NCBI GenBank assembly: GCA_052144935.1
Contig: JBKQPR010000287.1
Span: 1 to 16,936, forward strand
Origin: JOPF133 sp052144935
GTDB lineage: Bacteria > Acidobacteriota > Terriglobia > Bryobacterales > Bryobacteraceae
Length of the DNA stretch: 16,936 nucleotides
Direction: 5' to 3'
Each line of letters starts with the position of its first letter. Position 1 is the stretch's first letter. Shown piece by piece: positions 5,812-12,605 of the stretch. A program made the translations under genes and the position numbers. Below the pieces are notes generated by a model that saw only the letters and a list, made by a program, of their open reading frames with translations, was not told the origin of the DNA and did not search any database.

Positions 5812-5842
5812 CGCGGGGAACCCCGAAACCGGTTTCCCGGGG
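5811..5842. repeat. compound palindrome in gene-free region
   Basis: CGGGG-AA-CCCCG (5814-5825) abuts the perfect 12-bp palindrome GAAACCGGTTTC (5825-5836), itself flanked by CCCC and CCGGGG. It lies between the KPKKPP remnant and the transposase remnant. The 5709-6191 stretch has no intact gene: it holds these remnants, this palindrome and, after 6005, about 185 nt in which I see nothing more. Confidence 0.6.
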
Positions 5843-5882
5843 TGCTCATTGCCAGTGTGAATCGGATGCGGCAACGTGGGGT

Positions 5883-6005
5883 AGGCAGTCCTTCCGTTAC
5901 AACGAGCGTCACGATACGGATGCTCAACGCTTCGCCAAAGTGCTGTGCGGTGTGCGCGGAAAGCGTCTGACGTACGATGCGCTGACGTGTCAGGAGGTGG
6001 GGTGA
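5883..6005 (+). pseudogene. C-terminal remnant of an IS1595-type transposase
   Basis: Forty codons ending at the TGA 6003-6005 read RQSFRYNERHDTDAQRFAKV then LCGVRGKRLTYDALTCQEVG. The segment FRYNER...DAxRFAxVLxGVxGKRLTYxALT is the typical C-terminus of IS1595-family (ISXO2-like) DDE transposases. Upstream of about 5883 the frame no longer looks like transposase (DAATWG), and the catalytic core is absent, so only the last 13% or so of the element survives. The terminal inverted repeats were not identified. It marks past insertion and deletion at the right edge of the small-gene region. Confidence 0.7.
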
Positions 6006-6191
6006 TGTCGGAGCAAAGCGCCAAGGCAGAGGCCGAGGAAAAACAGTTCGCCGCGCCTCCAGCGTCGATCGCGGCTCCCCGGCCGTTAGCAAACTTCGCC
6101 CTCCTGCAAGCCCTTTCCTTCCAGCCACTTACCTTTGCCGCCCGACTGCCAGTCGCCTCCTGCATGCTACACCTCGGATGAAGGACAACGC

Positions 6192-6941
6192 ATGTCAAAA
6201 TCCAACATCTCTGAAAAGCAACGCACCGCTAACCGCGCCAATGCCGCCAGATCCACCGGCCCGCGCACTCCCCAAGGGAAGGCCCGCTCGGCCCAAAATT
6301 CCCGCAAACACGGCTTCGCCGGGGCCGTCTTCGGCGTTGTCCGCCTCGAAGAACTCGACGCCGTCTCGAACCTTAAAGCCGACCTTGTCTCCGTCCACCA
6401 CCCCGCCAACGCCCAGGAACTGTTTGCCCTGGAGCGAATCGCTCTCGCCCAGCAGGCCCTCCTCCGCGTCGCCCGCCTGGAGGCCGGCCTCTTCACCTGC
6501 GCCCTCGACCGCGCCCTGGATCCTGATTCGGATGCTCCCACCCGCCCCATGTCCAATGCCCTCGTCTCCGATATCGACGTCCTCCGCGCCCAGAACCGCA
6601 ACCTCGCCCTCGCCGATAGCTTCCGCCAGATGGTCAGCCAATCCGACGCCTGGAAGCTGTTCTTCCGCTACCCGTCCCAGACCGAGCGCGACTACCGCCG
6701 CGCCACCGAGGAATTCGACCGCGCCTCAAAGGCCTGCGCGCGGAATTACCAAACGAACCCATTTTCGAGGCTCAACCCGAATCCCCTCAGCCGCTTGAGC
6801 CGCGTCCAAACGAACCTATCCCGCCCCCGGACACCGAGACCCCAGGCCAGGAACCCGATCCACCCGACATCGCCGCCATCCTCGCGCAACCCCCCGATAC
6901 GCCACCCCACCTCCGCCTCCGCTTCCCGGCTCGCCCGTTAG
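6192..6941 (+). CDS. hypothetical protein of the 'STGPRTPxGKARS' family, frameshifted
   Basis: Start at the ATG 6192, preceded by AAGGA (6181-6185) at 6-nt spacing. The N-terminus (EKQRTANRANAARSTGPRTPQGKARSAQNSRKHGFAG, in pieces residues 7-43) is a hallmark of a widespread acidobacterial family of unknown function, usually followed by a helical region as here (residues 50-175, through RDYRRATEEFD). From residue 178 the frame turns into low-complexity Ser/Arg/Pro text. The genuine continuation, LKGLRAELPNEPIFEAQ, lies two nucleotides on in another frame (see 6725-7099). CGCGC at 6720-6724 in place of CGC explains the shift. As it stands the gene makes a 249-residue product with a false tail; restored it would be about 301 residues. 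No function known. Confidence 0.75.
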   Translation: MSKSNISEKQRTANRANAARSTGPRTPQGKARSAQNSRKHGFAGAVFGVVRLEELDAVSNLKADLVSVHHPANAQELFALERIALAQQALLRVARLEAGLFTCALDRALDPDSDAPTRPMSNALVSDIDVLRAQNRNLALADSFRQMVSQSDAWKLFFRYPSQTERDYRRATEEFDRASKACARNYQTNPFSRLNPNPLSRLSRVQTNLSRPRTPRPQARNPIHPTSPPSSRNPPIRHPTSASASRLAR

Positions 6942-7099
6942 ACAAGTACCCTCCTAAATCGCCTGAGAAGGCCGGCCTCTGTGATCCCGCTCGCCCCATC
7001 GGTACCCCGTCCACCGCGAAGTCGGACCCCGGCGCCACTCCGCCAGCCGAGCCGTCCGCGAACAACCCCTCACCCAACGGCCGCCCGGAAAAGAGGTAA
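6725..7099 (+). pseudogene. out-of-frame C-terminal part of the 6192 gene
   Basis: Open from codon CTC 6725 to TAA 7097-7099: LKGLRAELPNEPIFEAQPE, then a Pro/Glu-rich tail (PLEPRPNEPIPPPDTE, ...PPDIAAILAQPPDTPP, ...NNPSPNGRPEKR). 'ELPNEPI' followed by Pro-rich sequence is the usual ending of this family. Removing one GC from 6720-6724 joins it exactly to the 6192 frame. The choice is between a real mutation, slippage-controlled expression and a sequencing error. Confidence 0.65.
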
Positions 7100-7134
7100 T
7101 ATGACTCAAAGATCCCAAAGGACACCGTCTACCT

Positions 7135-10100
7135 ATGAAGATCCATTTTGCCGCCCTGGGGAGCGCGCTTCTGGCGCTGGCTCTCGCTTCCTCGCCCGCA
7201 CTGGCCCAAACCAAGCCAACCAAGAAGGGTAAGGCCGCCACTCCGGCCGCTGCCGCCGCGCCCGCTCCGCAGAAGCAGGATGAGGAGTACACCAAGCTCA
7301 TCAAGGAATACCTGCAGGATCCCCGCATCTCGACCGAGTTGGTGGACCATATGCCGGCGTCGGACACCGTGCCGTCACCCTTGAAGTTCCTCGGCCGGAT
7401 TCCCGGCAAGCCCGGCGAGCTCACCTACGCCCATGACATCCAGCGCTACTACGAGGCGCTGGCCAAGGCATCCCCGCGCGCGCGCTTCTGGAAGATGGGG
7501 ACCACCGAAGAGGGCCGCGACATCGTGGTGCTGGCCATTGCCGACGAGGCTACCATCAAGGACCTCGACAAGTATAAGGACATGGCCGCCAAACTCGGCG
7601 ATCCGCGCAGGATCTCGGGCGAACAGGCCAAGGAGCTGTTCCACACCGCCAAGCCCATCTACTGGATCAACAGCGGCATCCATTCGCCCGAAACCGGCGG
7701 GCCGGAAATGCTGATCGAGCTGGCCTATCGTCTGATCGTCGAAGAAACCCCGTTCATCCAGCAGATCCGCAACAACGTCATCACCTTCATCACCCCGGTG
7801 CTGGAAGTGGACGGGCGCGAGCGGGTGGTGGACGCCTATTACTACTCCAAGAAGCACCCCGGCGTCAGCCGCAACAACCTCATGATGTACTGGGGTAAGT
7901 ACGTCCAGCACGATGACAATCGCGACGGCATGGGCCAGTATCTGCAGATGACCAAGGCCTTCACCAAGGGCATGCTGGATTGGCACCCCACCGTGCTGCA
8001 CGATCTGCACGAGGCCCAGTCTTACCTCTACGTCTCCACCGGAACCGGGCCGTACAACGTGACGCTCGACCCCCTCCAGATCGACGAGTGGTGGTGGCTG
8101 GCCGAGACCGAGATCATGGAAATGGCCAAGCGCGGCGTGCCGGGCGTATGGACTTACGGCTATTACGATGGCTGGACTCCCAACTACCTGTTCTGGATCG
8201 CGCTCACGCACAACTCCTTCGGACGTTTCTATGAGGTGCAGAGCTACGGTCCCGACGTGCAGGAGAACCTGCAACTGGGCGGGACCACTACCAGCCGGGA
8301 ATGGTTCCGGCCGAATCCTCCGCTGCCCTCCATCAAGTGGGGACCACGCAACAATACCAACATCCAGGAATCGGCCATGCTCTTTGCCTTGAACCAGGTG
8401 GGCAAGACCCGCGAGACGTACCTGGAGAATTACTACATCAAGAACAAGCGGTCCATCGACAAGGGCAAGGAAGGCAAGGACAGCCCCACCGCGTGGATCA
8501 TCCCCGCCGGACAGCGCCGCAAGGCGGATGCCGCGGACATGGTCAACGAGCTCCGCCGGCAAGGCGCGGAGGTGCATACCGCCACTTCGGCGTTCAAGGC
8601 CGGCAACGTGGATGTGGCGCCGGGCGATTACATCATCCGCGCCGACCAGCCCTACCGAACGCTGGTCGATATGTACACCAGCGTCCAAAACTTCCCCACG
8701 CCCAACCCGAGTCCCTACGACGACACCGGCTGGACCATGCAGTACATGCGCGACGTGAAGCTCGTGGCGACTCACGAAAAATCGATCCTCGATGCGCCCA
8801 TGACGCTGCTCACCGCGGATGCCAAAGCCGCGGGCGGCGTGGATGGCAGCGGTCCCGTGCTGGTGGTGGAGAACACCAGCGACAACAATCTCATGGCGTT
8901 CCGTTTCCGCAACACGTCCGTCAAGATGATGGCCGCCGAGGACGATTTCGACCTGAACGGCCACAAACTCCGTGCCGGCGCGCTGATTATTCCCAACGCC
9001 GACCGCGCCCGGCTGGAACCGATGTTGAAGGAGCTGGGACTGTCGGCCTGGGCGGTAGCGTCCGCGCCGCCGGTGAAGACCCACGATCTGACCGTGCCGC
9101 GCATCGGCTACGTGCATTCCTGGTCCCGCACGCAGGATGAAGGATGGGTGCGCGCCGCGCTGGATTACTACAAGATTCCGTATACCTATTTCGGCGACAA
9201 GAACCTGAAGGATGGCAACCTGCGCGCCAAGTATGACGTGATTATCTTCCCGCACACCGGCGGCAATCCGCAGTCCATTCTGGCCGGCGTGAACGCCGCG
9301 CAGCCTATTCCCTATAAAAAGAGTGCCGATACGCCGAACCTCGGCGGCATGGATTCCTCCGACGATATCCGCGGCGGCATGGGCATGGAGGGCTTGCAGG
9401 AGTTGTTCAAGTTCGTCGAGGAGGGCGGCGCAGTGATCTCGGAAGGCTCCACGGCTGCGTTCCTGGCGGAAGCCGATTTGGCCGGCGGCGTCACCGTGGA
9501 GCAGCCCGCCAATCTCTTCGTGCGCGGCTCCATTCTGCGCGGCAAATTCGCCGATCTGAAGAGCCCTATCGCTTACGGCTACGACAGCGGCGATCTGCCG
9601 GTCTACTTCAACCAGAGTCCCGTGTTGAATGTGGCCGCGGCCGCAGCCGGCGGCGGTGGCTTTGGCGGCGGCTTTGGCGGACGCGGTGGTGGCGGCCGTG
9701 GCGGAGCCATCAACGGCGGCGCGGGGCAGAACGTGTTTCCCAACGTCGCGCCGATTCATGTTTCTCCGCTGGACCCGGCCGACGCTCAGGCGCAAGCCGA
9801 GCCGCCCGCGGCCGCCGGACGTGGTGGCAGGGGTGGCCGCGGCGGCGGCGGTAGAGGCGGCCGCGGAGCCGCTGCGCCAACGCCCGATGCGGGTGGTGCG
9901 GCGGCCGCTGGCGGTGGTTTCGGAGGATTCGGCGGCGGCGGTGGCTTTGGCGGTCGCGGAGGCGGCGGAGGCGAGGTGCATGCGCGCGTCGTCTTGCAGT
10001 TCCCCACCAATGCCGATGACATGCTTCTCTCGGGGACGCTGGCCGGCGGCGATGCGCTTTCCGGACGCGCCGCGGCCGTGGATGTGTCCATGGGCAAGGG

Positions 10101-10257
10101 TCACATCGTGCTGTTTGCGATTCGCCCGTTCTGGCGCTGGCAGACGCAGGGCAATTTCATGCTGGCCTTCAACGCCATCATGAACTGGGACCACCTGGAC
10201 GCCGGCAAGCCGGCCCCCGCGCCCCCCGCGGCCACCGTCCCAGCCGGAGGCCAGTAA
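7135..10257 (+). CDS. secreted M14-family zinc metallopeptidase (carboxypeptidase-like) with glycine-rich insert
   Basis: 1040 residues. A signal peptide spans 1-24 (hydrophobic core ALLALALASSPALA, cleavage after ALAQ or just before), followed by a Lys/Ala/Pro linker. The M14 fold occupies about 85-400: H183-x2-E186 in SGIHSPETGG is the zinc HxxE pair; the third ligand is H289 or H292 in VLHDLHEAQ; NRDG at 262-265 fits the substrate-carboxylate region; E367 in GRFYEVQSYG fits the catalytic glutamate. The middle and C-terminal parts (about 430-1030) contain alpha/beta domains typical of the long acidobacterial M14 proteins. Residues about 836-945 contain two glycine-rich blocks of GGFGG and RGGRGG type. 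The enzyme should digest peptides outside the cytoplasm. AAAGGA lies 12 nt before the ATG; TAATAT (7097-7102) is a possible -10. No operon partner: the next gene converges. Confidence 0.9.
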   Translation: MKIHFAALGSALLALALASSPALAQTKPTKKGKAATPAAAAAPAPQKQDEEYTKLIKEYLQDPRISTELVDHMPASDTVPSPLKFLGRIPGKPGELTYAHDIQRYYEALAKASPRARFWKMGTTEEGRDIVVLAIADEATIKDLDKYKDMAAKLGDPRRISGEQAKELFHTAKPIYWINSGIHSPETGGPEMLIELAYRLIVEETPFIQQIRNNVITFITPVLEVDGRERVVDAYYYSKKHPGVSRNNLMMYWGKYVQHDDNRDGMGQYLQMTKAFTKGMLDWHPTVLHDLHEAQSYLYVSTGTGPYNVTLDPLQIDEWWWLAETEIMEMAKRGVPGVWTYGYYDGWTPNYLFWIALTHNSFGRFYEVQSYGPDVQENLQLGGTTTSREWFRPNPPLPSIKWGPRNNTNIQESAMLFALNQVGKTRETYLENYYIKNKRSIDKGKEGKDSPTAWIIPAGQRRKADAADMVNELRRQGAEVHTATSAFKAGNVDVAPGDYIIRADQPYRTLVDMYTSVQNFPTPNPSPYDDTGWTMQYMRDVKLVATHEKSILDAPMTLLTADAKAAGGVDGSGPVLVVENTSDNNLMAFRFRNTSVKMMAAEDDFDLNGHKLRAGALIIPNADRARLEPMLKELGLSAWAVASAPPVKTHDLTVPRIGYVHSWSRTQDEGWVRAALDYYKIPYTYFGDKNLKDGNLRAKYDVIIFPHTGGNPQSILAGVNAAQPIPYKKSADTPNLGGMDSSDDIRGGMGMEGLQELFKFVEEGGAVISEGSTAAFLAEADLAGGVTVEQPANLFVRGSILRGKFADLKSPIAYGYDSGDLPVYFNQSPVLNVAAAAAGGGGFGGGFGGRGGGGRGGAINGGAGQNVFPNVAPIHVSPLDPADAQAQAEPPAAAGRGGRGGRGGGGRGGRGAAAPTPDAGGAAAAGGGFGGFGGGGGFGGRGGGGGEVHARVVLQFPTNADDMLLSGTLAGGDALSGRAAAVDVSMGKGHIVLFAIRPFWRWQTQGNFMLAFNAIMNWDHLDAGKPAPAPPAATVPAGGQ

Positions 10258-10268
10258 CTCAAAGCTCC

Positions 10269-10294
10269 CGGCAATCGGCCTCGGCAACCGGCCT
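10269..10294. repeat. 13-bp tandem duplication
   Basis: CGGCAATCGGCCT is directly followed by CGGCAACCGGCCT, one mismatch, 12 nt after the peptidase stop. The 155-nt space between the converging peptidase and fabI genes otherwise shows only a weak GGGCA-TCC-TGCCC hairpin and a T6 run near 10373; no clear terminator. Confidence 0.5.
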
Positions 10295-10412
10295 CACCTC
10301 GCGCAAGCGCTGGGCATCCTGCCCGTCCGGCCTGCTCGCTCCGTGGTGGGGCATTGTTTTAGCTTGCCTGGTTTTTTCGCGTTCTTCTCCGCGTCAAGCG
10401 CTCCTCCGCCGC

Positions 10413-11180
10413 TCAGAACCCCATAATCTGCATCCCCGAGTCCACGAACAGCACATTGCCCGTCACGCCGCGGCTCAGGTCGCTGGCCAGGAACACGGCC
10501 GCGTCCGCTACTTCGGCCGGATCGGTGTTCCGGCGCAACGGGGCCCTCTGCGGAGCCACTTCCAGCACGCTCGAAAAATCCTTGATGGCCCTCGCCGAGG
10601 CGGTCTTCACCGGACCCGCCGAAATCGCGTTCACCCGGATCTTGCGCGCTCCCAGATCCTCCGCCAGGTACCGCACGGAAGCTTCCAGCGCCGCCTTCGC
10701 CACTCCCATGACGTTGTAACCGCTCACCACCCGCGTGGACCCCAGATACGTCAGTGTGCTCAGCGACCCGCCCTCCGTCATCAGCTCCGCCGTGGCCCGC
10801 GCCACTGCCACCAGTGAATACGCGCTGACGTTCTGCGCCAGTAGAAACCCATCGCGTCCGGTCTGCAGAAACGGCCGCGTCAAATCCTCGCGGTTGGCGA
10901 ATGCCAGGCTGTGCACCACCGCGTCCAGCCGTCCCAATGGGCGCAGGCTTTCCGTAAGCGCCGCGAGGTCCTCGTCCTTGGTCACGTCACAAGGCAGAAT
11001 CGCCGCCACGTCCAGACCTTTCGACAGCTCCTCGATGGCCTCTTTCTGCCGCTCGCCCAGATAAGTCAGCACCAGCCGCGCCCCCTCGCGCGAAAACGCC
11101 TGCGCGATGGCGTAAGCCAGGCTCCACTTGTTGGCGATGCCCAGAATCAGGGCAGTCTTGCCTTCCAGTAACTTGGACAT
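10413..11180 (-). CDS. fabI: enoyl-[acyl-carrier-protein] reductase (NADH), FabI
   Basis: 255 residues, the normal FabI length. It reduces trans-2-enoyl-ACP to acyl-ACP, the last step of each round of fatty-acid elongation, in the cytoplasm. The cofactor site reads LILGIANKWSLAYAIA (residues 11-26). The catalytic set is present: Tyr145 (TLTYLG), Tyr155 and Lys162 (YNVMGVAK). ISAGPVKTASARAIKDF (186-202) is the substrate-binding loop and DSGMQIMGF the typical C-terminus. HSLAFA at 90-95 matches the Bacillus/Staphylococcus type, with Ala where E. coli has Gly93. The ATG at 11180 has no Shine-Dalgarno sequence but a promoter close upstream. It lies 156 nt after the efflux adaptor on the same strand, separated by a large hairpin repeat, and probably is its own transcription unit. 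Confidence 0.96.
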   Translation of the reverse strand: MSKLLEGKTALILGIANKWSLAYAIAQAFSREGARLVLTYLGERQKEAIEELSKGLDVAAILPCDVTKDEDLAALTESLRPLGRLDAVVHSLAFANREDLTRPFLQTGRDGFLLAQNVSAYSLVAVARATAELMTEGGSLSTLTYLGSTRVVSGYNVMGVAKAALEASVRYLAEDLGARKIRVNAISAGPVKTASARAIKDFSSVLEVAPQRAPLRRNTDPAEVADAAVFLASDLSRGVTGNVLFVDSGMQIMGF

Positions 11181-11189
11181 GAAGTTCCC

Positions 11190-11217
11190 AGTTTACCGCG
11201 AGGAGAGTAAGGGGCAA
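11190..11217 (-). promoter_or_regulatory. candidate promoter of fabI
   Basis: On the minus strand TTGCCC (11212-11217), a 16-nt spacer and TAAACT (11190-11195) lie 9 nt upstream of the ATG at 11180. Transcription would start about 2-3 nt before the ATG, and no ribosome binding site is present. Confidence 0.4.
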
Positions 11218-11222
11218 CTCAG

Positions 11223-11325
11223 CTTTCACCGCGGAGACGCGGAGAACACGGAGACGACGCGGAGAGAACACATTCTTGTTCTTCTCCGCGCGTCCTCTGC
11301 GTTCTCCGCGTCTCCGCGGTGAAAG
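11223..11325. repeat. long inverted repeat with perfect 25-bp arms
   Basis: The arms 11223-11247 and 11301-11325 are exact reverse complements over 25 bp, with CACCGCGGAGACGCGGAG as the core. The inner part repeats the same unit imperfectly (ACGGAGACGACGCGGAGAG against TCTCCGCGCGTCCTCTGC). The motif resembles a dispersed intergenic palindromic element seen in many environmental bacteria. It sits between the adaptor stop and the fabI promoter and may end or protect the efflux mRNA. Confidence 0.85.
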
Positions 11326-11336
11326 CGGAGCCCCCC

Positions 11337-12605
11337 TTATCTCGACGGAGCCTTCAGCGCGGCGCCCTCCCTGATCTCGTCCGTGGCGCGCCGCACAACC
11401 ATGTCTCCGGCATGCAGGTTGCCCATCACCTCGACCGAGTCGCCGTCGGCCGCTCCCTTCTTCACGTCCACCCACTCCGCGCGGCCGTTGCGGTCGCGCA
11501 CCACGAAGGTGCGCTCGGTGGTCGTCACTACGCTCGTCCGCGGCACGAAGAGCGCGGCCCCGGCGCGGTGTACCGGCCACTTCACCGAAGGATACATGCC
11601 GGGCGCCAGAGTATTGTCGCGGTTGAGAACGTCCAGTTCGACCGGCTCGGTGCGCGTCTTGGGATCGAGCGCGTGCGAAATGCGCGCCACCTTGCCCGAG
11701 TAAGCGCGCTCGGGAAACGCCAGCACGTGGAACTCGACGGTGGCCCCGTTGACGATGCCGCCGGCCACCTCCTCAGGCACCGCCACCACCAAGCGAAGCT
11801 GCGAAACCTGCTGCAGGACCAGCAGCGCCGGGCCGTTTCCGGCACCCACCAGGGCGCCCGGATGTACCAGCCGCTGGGTCACCACGCCGCTGAACGGGGC
11901 GGTGATTCGCAGGTACGCCTCCAGATCTTTCAGCGCTCCGACGGCCGATTGCGCCGCCTGGCTGGCTTGCTGCCGCGCGCGCACCACGGCCTGCGCGGCC
12001 TCCACTTGCTTGGCGGCTTGAATGAGTTCGTTGCCCGCCACGGCTCCGGGCGTTTCGGCGGCCTTCTTCAGGCGGTCGCTGGTGCTTTCCGCGGCGGATA
12101 GTTGCGCCGCGGCCTGCAGCCGTTCGGCTTCCGCCGCCTGCACTTTGGACTCCGCTTCGGCGATCCGCGCCTTCATCTCCGGCGCGCTCAACTCGGCCAG
12201 CAGGTCGCCCTCGCTGACCTGGCTGCCGCGATCCACCAGCACCCGCTCCACGTATCCCGGCACCTTGGCATCCAGCGCCACGGTGAGAAACGGTTGAAGC
12301 TCTCCGGGAAGTTCGATGGTTCGGGAGACCGGCCTCGAAACCACGGCGGTAAGCTCGGTGGTTTGGGCCTGCGCGGCGAGGGTGAGGCAAAAGAACGCAA
12401 GCGCCGAGATGAGTCTCGGCGCGGCAGGCTGAGAGCCTGCGCCACGAAGCTGGCCGTTGTGGCGCAGCCTCTCAGGCTGCTGCGCCCACACTCGTGTGGG
12501 CGCTCTTCGGGCGCGATGATTGCTTACTTCTAGTCTGCGCACGGGCGCGGATTTCATTCTGGCTACTGTCTCCCGACTTCTGTCTCCTGGCTTACCTCGG
12601 TTCAT
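11337..12605 (-). CDS. RND efflux periplasmic adaptor (membrane fusion protein, HlyD/AcrA type)
   Basis: Up to 422 residues from the ATG at 12605, which overlaps the pump gene by 14 nt; an ATG at 12557 is the other choice. The first natural-looking feature is a hydrophobic export signal at residues 65-80 (LISALAFFCLTLAAQA, cut before QTT). Everything before it is encoded by repeat DNA. The mature part follows the family order: first lipoyl half at 112-140 (VPGYVERVLVDRGSQVSEGD), alpha-helical hairpin 142-232, second lipoyl half 234-253 (ITAPFSGVVTQRLVHPGA), beta-barrel about 265-340 and membrane-proximal domain to the end (GDMVVRR...). The adaptor links the inner-membrane pump to an outer-membrane channel. 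It is the second gene of the pump operon. No outer-membrane factor gene follows; it must be elsewhere. Confidence 0.88.
   Translation of the reverse strand: MNRGKPGDRSRETVARMKSAPVRRLEVSNHRARRAPTRVWAQQPERLRHNGQLRGAGSQPAAPRLISALAFFCLTLAAQAQTTELTAVVSRPVSRTIELPGELQPFLTVALDAKVPGYVERVLVDRGSQVSEGDLLAELSAPEMKARIAEAESKVQAAEAERLQAAAQLSAAESTSDRLKKAAETPGAVAGNELIQAAKQVEAAQAVVRARQQASQAAQSAVGALKDLEAYLRITAPFSGVVTQRLVHPGALVGAGNGPALLVLQQVSQLRLVVAVPEEVAGGIVNGATVEFHVLAFPERAYSGKVARISHALDPKTRTEPVELDVLNRDNTLAPGMYPSVKWPVHRAGAALFVPRTSVVTTTERTFVVRDRNGRAEWVDVKKGAADGDSVEVMGNLHAGDMVVRRATDEIREGAALKAPSR
12424..12503. repeat. array of three palindromes inside the adaptor's 5' region
   Basis: Three hairpins in 80 nt: GCAGGCT-GAG-AGCCTGC (12424-12440), GCAGCCT-CTC-AGGCTGC (12464-12480) and GCGCCCACA-CTCG-TGTGGGCGC (12482-12503). 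The first two also pair with each other as 22-nt outer arms (12424-12445/12459-12480, two mismatches). The core is shared with the repeat at 42-102. It is read in frame as adaptor residues about 35-61. Confidence 0.85.

Noticed and set aside
5533..6198. A 221-codon minus-strand frame as a whole
   Set aside because: Only the KPKKPP part looks coding; the rest is antisense to the 4986 gene and the transposase remnant.
7375..10287. A 970-codon open frame on the minus strand
   Set aside because: It is exactly antisense to the M14 peptidase. The text is His/Arg/Gly/Val-rich without domains, an effect of high third-position GC in the real gene.
10898..10913. FabI Ala93 where E. coli has Gly93, a position known for triclosan resistance
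   Set aside because: Ala is the normal residue in the Bacillus/Staphylococcus-type FabI, which are sensitive, so it is not evidence of resistance.
11223..11325. CRISPR-like array
   Set aside because: The units are arms of one inverted repeat, not regularly spaced direct repeats with unique spacers. No cas gene is present.
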